Positions 5,566 through 8,562 of a stretch of 8,562 bases of DNA are shown here, piece after piece. The position numbers and the translations under genes are program-made. How positions within the stretch are numbered: the first letter of the stretch is position 1; each line of letters begins with the position of its first letter. Origin of the DNA: Faecalibacterium sp. UBA7177 (GTDB taxonomy: Bacteria > Bacillota > Clostridia > Oscillospirales > Ruminococcaceae); assembly GCA_002491225.1 (NCBI GenBank), contig DKVN01000149.1:1-8562 (forward strand), written 5' to 3'. A model generated the notes under the pieces. The model was not told the DNA's origin. It ran no database searches and was given only the letters and a program-made list of their open reading frames with translations.

Positions 5566-5982
5566 ATGAAACAGGAAAAGGACCTGCGGGCGTGGGCCTA
5601 TGCGCGGGACCTCACCGCACATCCCCATGTGCTGATTGGCCAGATGTCCCAGGTCTTGCAGGAGGCTGAGCGGCGGGGGATTGCCGTGGTCGGCACCTCG
5701 CAGGATATGAGCAGCGGCAGGACGCTGGAGCGGATGGGGCTGCTGTCTGCCCTGCGTGGGACCCGGACGAAATACGCCAATGCCGTGATTGTGCGGGACG
5801 TCTCCCGGCTGAGCGGAGATCGGTATGTTCTGCTGAGAATCATGGAGACCTTGCAGGACCACGGCGCGGTGCTGATCTGCACGGCAGAGGATGCTTACGC
5901 CAGCCTGCTGGCAAAAGGCGCGGCCCATCTTTTGTGCCAGCGGGCAGATGGACTGGGGCTGGGCCTGCCGTGGCTTCCATAA
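5566..5982 (+). CDS. Resolvase-fold protein with degenerate active site
   Basis: This is a 138-aa protein. AAGGAG (5554-5559) is 6 bases before ATG 5566. The ATG follows the helicase stop by 14 bases, so the two form an operon. The fold signature of a serine resolvase N-terminal domain is visible: AWAYARDLT (9-17), the Q26 helix, a GIAVVGTSQDMSSG strand and turn (38-51), then VIVRDVSRLSGDRY (74-87) and LQDHGAVLICTAED (96-109). Compared with the usual Y-A-R-V-S and D-R-L-x-R-D, the nucleophilic Ser is Leu16 and the second Arg of the RLxR motif is Gly84; Arg14 and Arg81 are kept. There is no DNA-binding helix-turn-helix or recombinase domain after it. It is therefore probably not a recombinase by itself. 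It may partner with or modulate the large recombinase 316 bases downstream, or act with the helicase. Confidence 0.72.
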   Translation: MKQEKDLRAWAYARDLTAHPHVLIGQMSQVLQEAERRGIAVVGTSQDMSSGRTLERMGLLSALRGTRTKYANAVIVRDVSRLSGDRYVLLRIMETLQDHGAVLICTAEDAYASLLAKGAAHLLCQRADGLGLGLPWLP

Positions 5983-6095
5983 CCGCCTCCTGACCCCGAA
6001 TGCAAAATAAACATTTCTGCAAATGCCACCCGGTTATTTTTCCTTTTTAGACAACATACCATAAAAATAAATCCCATTTGAGCGAGGCGAGCTTT

Positions 6096-6236
6096 ATGAA
6101 AACGATCCGTTATACCGTAAAAGAAACCTTCCTGGCCAGCGATGCACAGCAGCGGCTGCAGCGCCTTCAGGCACTGCTTGAGGAGTATATGCGTTCGGTG
6201 CAAAAAAGGACGGCGCAATGTTCCGATTGGGGGTAG
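6096..6236 (+). CDS. Small ORF (46 aa) upstream of the recombinase
   Basis: ATG 6096 with a weak GAGG (6083-6086) ribosome site; the stop TAG is at 6234-6236. The product begins MKTIRYTVKETF and continues with an amphipathic helix (AQQRLQRLQALLEEYMRSVQKR), ending in C-S-D-W-G. It is basic overall. I recall comparable small proteins in front of serine recombinases on Clostridia elements but cannot name a family. A size and charge like this would suit a recombination directionality factor or another recombinase partner; this is only a hypothesis. The 110 bases before it have no other gene and are AT-rich, so the transcript of this gene and the recombinase could start there, though I see no clean promoter. 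Confidence 0.5.
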   Translation: MKTIRYTVKETFLASDAQQRLQRLQALLEEYMRSVQKRTAQCSDWG

Positions 6237-6295
6237 ACATCTGCGCAGGAATAGGGTATGTTGTGGGTGAGCGATTGCAGCGAAAGGCAAGGTGA
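6218..6295 (+). CDS. Possible 25-aa ORF bridging to the recombinase gene
   Basis: ATG 6218 overlaps the end of the 46-aa ORF by 19 bases, and its TGA ends 3 bases before the recombinase ATG. The product begins MFRLGVDICAGIGYVVGER and ends basic. No strong ribosome site precedes it. Its main support is the tight spacing, which would suit translational coupling into the recombinase. It may be chance. Confidence 0.22.
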   Translation: MFRLGVDICAGIGYVVGERLQRKAR

Positions 6296-6298
6296 ACT

Positions 6299-7879
6299 AT
6301 GAAAGCTGCAATATACTGCCGACTGAGCAAGGAGGATGAGGATGTCGTAGAAAGAGGGAAAGAATCCGAGAGCATCCAGAACCAGAAATCCATGCTGATC
6401 GGATATGCGATCGAAAGGGGGTTTGACATCTACCACATCTACTGCGATGAGGACTATTCCGGCATCGACCGCGACCGGCCGGATTTCAACCGGATGATTG
6501 AGGCGGCCAGCCAGCACAAATTTGACATCATCCTGGCCAAGACCCAGTCCCGCTTCACACGCGATATGGAGCTGGTCGAGAAGTACCTGCATGGCAAATT
6601 TGTGGAATGGGGCATCCGTTTCATTGCCGTGGTCGACCATGTGGACACCGCCGACATCGCCAACAAAAAGAGCCGCCAGATCAATGGGCTGGTCAACGAA
6701 TGGTATCTGGAGGACCTGTCCAACAATGTGCGTTCGGTCCTGACCCACAAGCGGAAAGAGGGCCGTTACATTGCGACCTTTGCACTGTACGGCTACCAGA
6801 AGGACCCCCGTGACCCTGGCCGCCTCGTCATCGACCCCGAAGCTGCCGAGGTAGTGCGCCAGATCTTTGCGCTGTATCTGGCGGGCAACGGGGTCGCCCG
6901 CATCGCAAACCTTTTGAACCAGCAGGGCATCCCCTCCCCCACCCGGTATAAGCAGGACCACGGCTTCCATTTCAAAAGGCCGGACCGCTGCAAAGACGGT
7001 GACCTTTGGGGAAAGGCCACGATCCACCAGATGCTGAGGAACCAGACCTATACGGGCGATCTGGTGCAAGGCCGGCACAAAAAGATCAGCTACAAATCAA
7101 AAAAGACCGCATGGGTGCCCAAAGATCAGTGGATCATTGTACATAACACCCATGAGCCGATCATTGACCCGGAGACTTTTGCGCGGGTGCAGCGGCTGAT
7201 GAGCTCGCGGGTGCGCAGCGGAACCAGCGGCCCAATCAATCCGCTGGCCGGAAAGGTATTCTGCGGGATCTGCGGGACCGCAATGGAACAGACCGGGTCG
7301 GGCTGTTCCCTGAACAAGGACGGCACGGTAAAAAAATACTTCCGGTGCCGGATGCACCTGCGGGACTCTGCGCGGTGCTGCGGCCAGGACTATATGCCAA
7401 TGGAAGAACTGCAGCAGATCGTGCTGGAGCGCATCCGCCACCACGCAGCGGCCTGGCTCAACCCGGATGCCCTTGACCGATCCGCCCTGAAAGCGCAGGC
7501 AGAGCAGCGAAACCGGGCGCAGCAAAAGGAGCTTGCGCGGCTGCAAAACGAGATCAGGCGGCGCAGAAAGGCCATGCAGGAGCTGTATCTGGACAAAAGC
7601 AGCGGGCTGATCAGCACCGAACAGTTTGCGCAGATGAACAAAGCCTTTTTGACCACGGTGGAGGAGATGGAGACGCGCTGCGAAAAGCTGGCCGAAGCAC
7701 TGGAGGAATCGCCCGAAGCCGACAGCCGCCAGCAAGCGTATCTGGAACGGCTGCAGGATGCAGCAGCCTTAAAGGCCCTTGACCGGGAACTGGTCAACAT
7801 CCTTATAAACAGGATCACCATCTATCCGCCCGATACCAAAAGCAGGACGAGACAGATCGAAGTGAGCTGGAATTTTTAA
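6299..7879 (+). CDS. Large serine recombinase (integrase/transposase of the element)
   Basis: This is a 526-aa protein. AAGGTGA sits just before ATG 6299, with the AAGG part at 7 bases. Domains: a resolvase catalytic domain (about 3-150) with Y-C-R-L-S10 as nucleophile, the YSGIDRDRPDFNRMI motif (53-67) and QSRFTRD (83-89); the recombinase domain (about 160-295: LYGYQKDP, VVRQIFALYLAGNGVARIANLLNQQGIPSP, LRNQTYTGDL); a zinc ribbon using C322, C325, C350 and C360/C361; and a coiled coil (about 395-470) before a short beta-rich end. Length and order match TnpX/CcrB-type large serine recombinases, which cut both strands at a short core and rejoin them without repair synthesis. It is the last gene before the right end, the usual place for the integrase of such elements. 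All catalytic residues I can check are present, so it is probably active. Confidence 0.93.
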   Translation: MKAAIYCRLSKEDEDVVERGKESESIQNQKSMLIGYAIERGFDIYHIYCDEDYSGIDRDRPDFNRMIEAASQHKFDIILAKTQSRFTRDMELVEKYLHGKFVEWGIRFIAVVDHVDTADIANKKSRQINGLVNEWYLEDLSNNVRSVLTHKRKEGRYIATFALYGYQKDPRDPGRLVIDPEAAEVVRQIFALYLAGNGVARIANLLNQQGIPSPTRYKQDHGFHFKRPDRCKDGDLWGKATIHQMLRNQTYTGDLVQGRHKKISYKSKKTAWVPKDQWIIVHNTHEPIIDPETFARVQRLMSSRVRSGTSGPINPLAGKVFCGICGTAMEQTGSGCSLNKDGTVKKYFRCRMHLRDSARCCGQDYMPMEELQQIVLERIRHHAAAWLNPDALDRSALKAQAEQRNRAQQKELARLQNEIRRRRKAMQELYLDKSSGLISTEQFAQMNKAFLTTVEEMETRCEKLAEALEESPEADSRQQAYLERLQDAAALKALDRELVNILINRITIYPPDTKSRTRQIEVSWNF

Positions 7880-7932
7880 CGATAACAAGTCATATTTTAA
7901 GAAAAATTTGTGGGGTTGGTTCACCCTACCCA
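7880..7932. other. Right end of the mobile element / attachment junction
   Basis: After the recombinase stop come about 45 AT-rich bases, then CACCCTACCC leads into GC-rich chromosomal DNA. Read on the minus strand, the chromosomal gene runs E-V-Y-P-T-W and then goes V-G-stop, whereas I expect relatives to continue P-T-W-P. The crossover therefore lies near 7924-7932. The exact core cannot be fixed without the left end. Confidence 0.6.
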
Positions 7933-8496
7933 GGTGGGATAGACCTCACTCGAGGCGACGTTGGCGATGTAGCGGCGGAAGGAGACGGTCACGTTGGAGG
8001 CGCTGGCCGCCGGGCGGCCGAGGTGCACCGTAATGCTGGTGGGGATGACCGGCTGGGTGAGCACCCGGGCGGCGCAGTTTTCCACCGGGTGCGGGCCGCT
8101 GCGGGCGTTTTGGTTGGCAAAGAGGCTGTGGGGCGGGATCTCGATCAGCTCGGGCCCGGCCTGGCCCTCGAGGCCCTCCTCGGCCGGGATCAGCTCGAGG
8201 GGGGCGAGGGTCGTCTCGCAGGCGAAGATCTGCACCCCGCGCAGGATCATCGGCCGGAAGCCCGACTTTTCGGCGGTGATGGTGCAGGTGGAATAGGGCT
8301 GCACGGTGGTGTTGGTCTCGTCCAGCGAATAGCGCTTATCCGGGGCCGCAAGGGTCAGGTCGGGGGCGTTGCCCTCGCTGTCGGTGGTGAAGGAATAGCG
8401 CTCGCCGCCGGGGCCGGTCACGGTGACCGCGACCTCTGGCACCGGGGCGGATTGGCGGGCTGCAAAGGTCTGCACCCGCAGGATGCCGCTGCTCAT
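7921..8496 (-). CDS. SpoIID-like cell-wall/sporulation-type protein, C-terminally truncated by the element
   Basis: This is a 191-aa product. AAAGGAG lies 7 bases before ATG at 8496. The N-terminal about 75 residues look like a carboxypeptidase-regulatory-type beta domain (ILRVQTFAARQSAPVPEVAVTVTGP, GERYSFTTDSEGNAPDL, STCTITAEKSGFRP). A linker with IPPHSLFA follows, then ITVHLGRPAASASNVTVSFRRYIANVASSEVYPTW. This last part resembles the start of a SpoIID/LytB domain, where Y-(L/I)-x-x-V-(V/A)-(A/S)-S-E-x-x-P-x-W-P begins the core. The reading frame stops two codons after that Trp, inside element sequence, so most of the SpoIID-like domain is missing. I recall relatives of roughly 300 residues in Ruminococcaceae. 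The gene is GC-rich, unlike the element end. The rest should lie beyond the left end of the element. The product is probably non-functional while the element is inserted. Confidence 0.75.
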   Translation of the reverse strand: MSSGILRVQTFAARQSAPVPEVAVTVTGPGGERYSFTTDSEGNAPDLTLAAPDKRYSLDETNTTVQPYSTCTITAEKSGFRPMILRGVQIFACETTLAPLELIPAEEGLEGQAGPELIEIPPHSLFANQNARSGPHPVENCAARVLTQPVIPTSITVHLGRPAASASNVTVSFRRYIANVASSEVYPTWVG

Positions 8497-8523
8497 ATAA
8501 AATCTCCTTTGGTGTTGGGGCAG

Positions 8524-8562
8524 CGGCGCGCAAAAAAGGCCGCCGGGCGGCTTTGCGCGCCG
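8524..8562 (-). terminator. Intrinsic terminator of the gene upstream (minus strand)
   Basis: GCCGCC (8539-8544) and GGCGGC (8546-8551) form a GC stem. On the minus strand it is followed by C and a run of six Ts (opposite A8532-A8537). Outer arms CGGCGCGCAAA (8524-8534) and TTTGCGCGCCG (8552-8562) also pair. It would end a leftward gene lying beyond the window edge, separating it from the truncated gene. Confidence 0.7.

Noticed and set aside
6167..7078. 303-aa open frame on the minus strand
   Set aside because: It is antisense to the clear recombinase catalytic domain; composition mirrors the real gene's codons.
1..8562. CRISPR array, tRNA or rRNA genes, insertion sequences
   Set aside because: I saw no regularly spaced direct repeats, no cloverleaf or rRNA-like segment, and no DDE transposase with terminal repeats.

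Overview
The window looks like the right-hand part of a mobile genetic element in a gut Clostridia genome, probably Oscillospiraceae/Ruminococcaceae (Faecalibacterium/Gemmiger/Subdoligranulum-like). This assignment is an inference. It rests on GC-rich coding, strong AGGAGG-type ribosome sites, an accessory gene set typical of Firmicutes integrative elements (cysteine-rich KTR protein, XRE regulator, short sigma-like protein, large serine recombinase), and a flanking gene of a type I associate with this family. No relaxase, type IV secretion gene or resistance gene is visible. Whether the element is conjugative, mobilizable or only integrative depends on sequence to the left.

Layout. (1) 1-1582, plus strand: the 3' end of an ECF-type sigma factor gene, an overlapping DUF4367-type membrane protein that is probably its anti-sigma partner, and a small secreted protein of unknown function. 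(2) 1602-1957: a hairpin, a 63-aa zinc-ribbon-like KTR protein and a strong terminator shared with the convergent XRE gene. (3) 1958-2661: the leftward XRE regulator, then an AT-rich control region with inverted repeats, a long hairpin with a T-run, and a second hairpin that buries the ribosome site of the next gene. (4) 2662-3057: a sigma-region-4-like protein starting at TTG. (5) 3058-3610: about 550 bases without a credible gene but full of hairpins, ending in a 71-base inverted repeat next to the helicase gene. (6) 3611-5982: a DinG-family helicase and, 14 bases later, a short resolvase-fold protein that has lost catalytic residues. (7) 6096-7879: one or two very small ORFs followed by a full-length large serine recombinase. 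(8) 7880 to about 7929: the right end of the element. (9) about 7930-8562, minus strand: chromosomal DNA with a gene for a SpoIID-like cell-wall protein cut off where the element begins, and the terminator of the gene upstream of it.

Proposed logic: XRE and the short sigma-like protein control the element. DinG and the resolvase-like protein act in DNA processing, and the serine recombinase integrates and excises the element. The sigma/anti-sigma/secreted-protein set and the KTR gene look like cargo. The most useful leads are the insertional truncation of the chromosomal gene, the degenerate resolvase, the sequestered ribosome site with a TTG start, and the long structured non-coding block.
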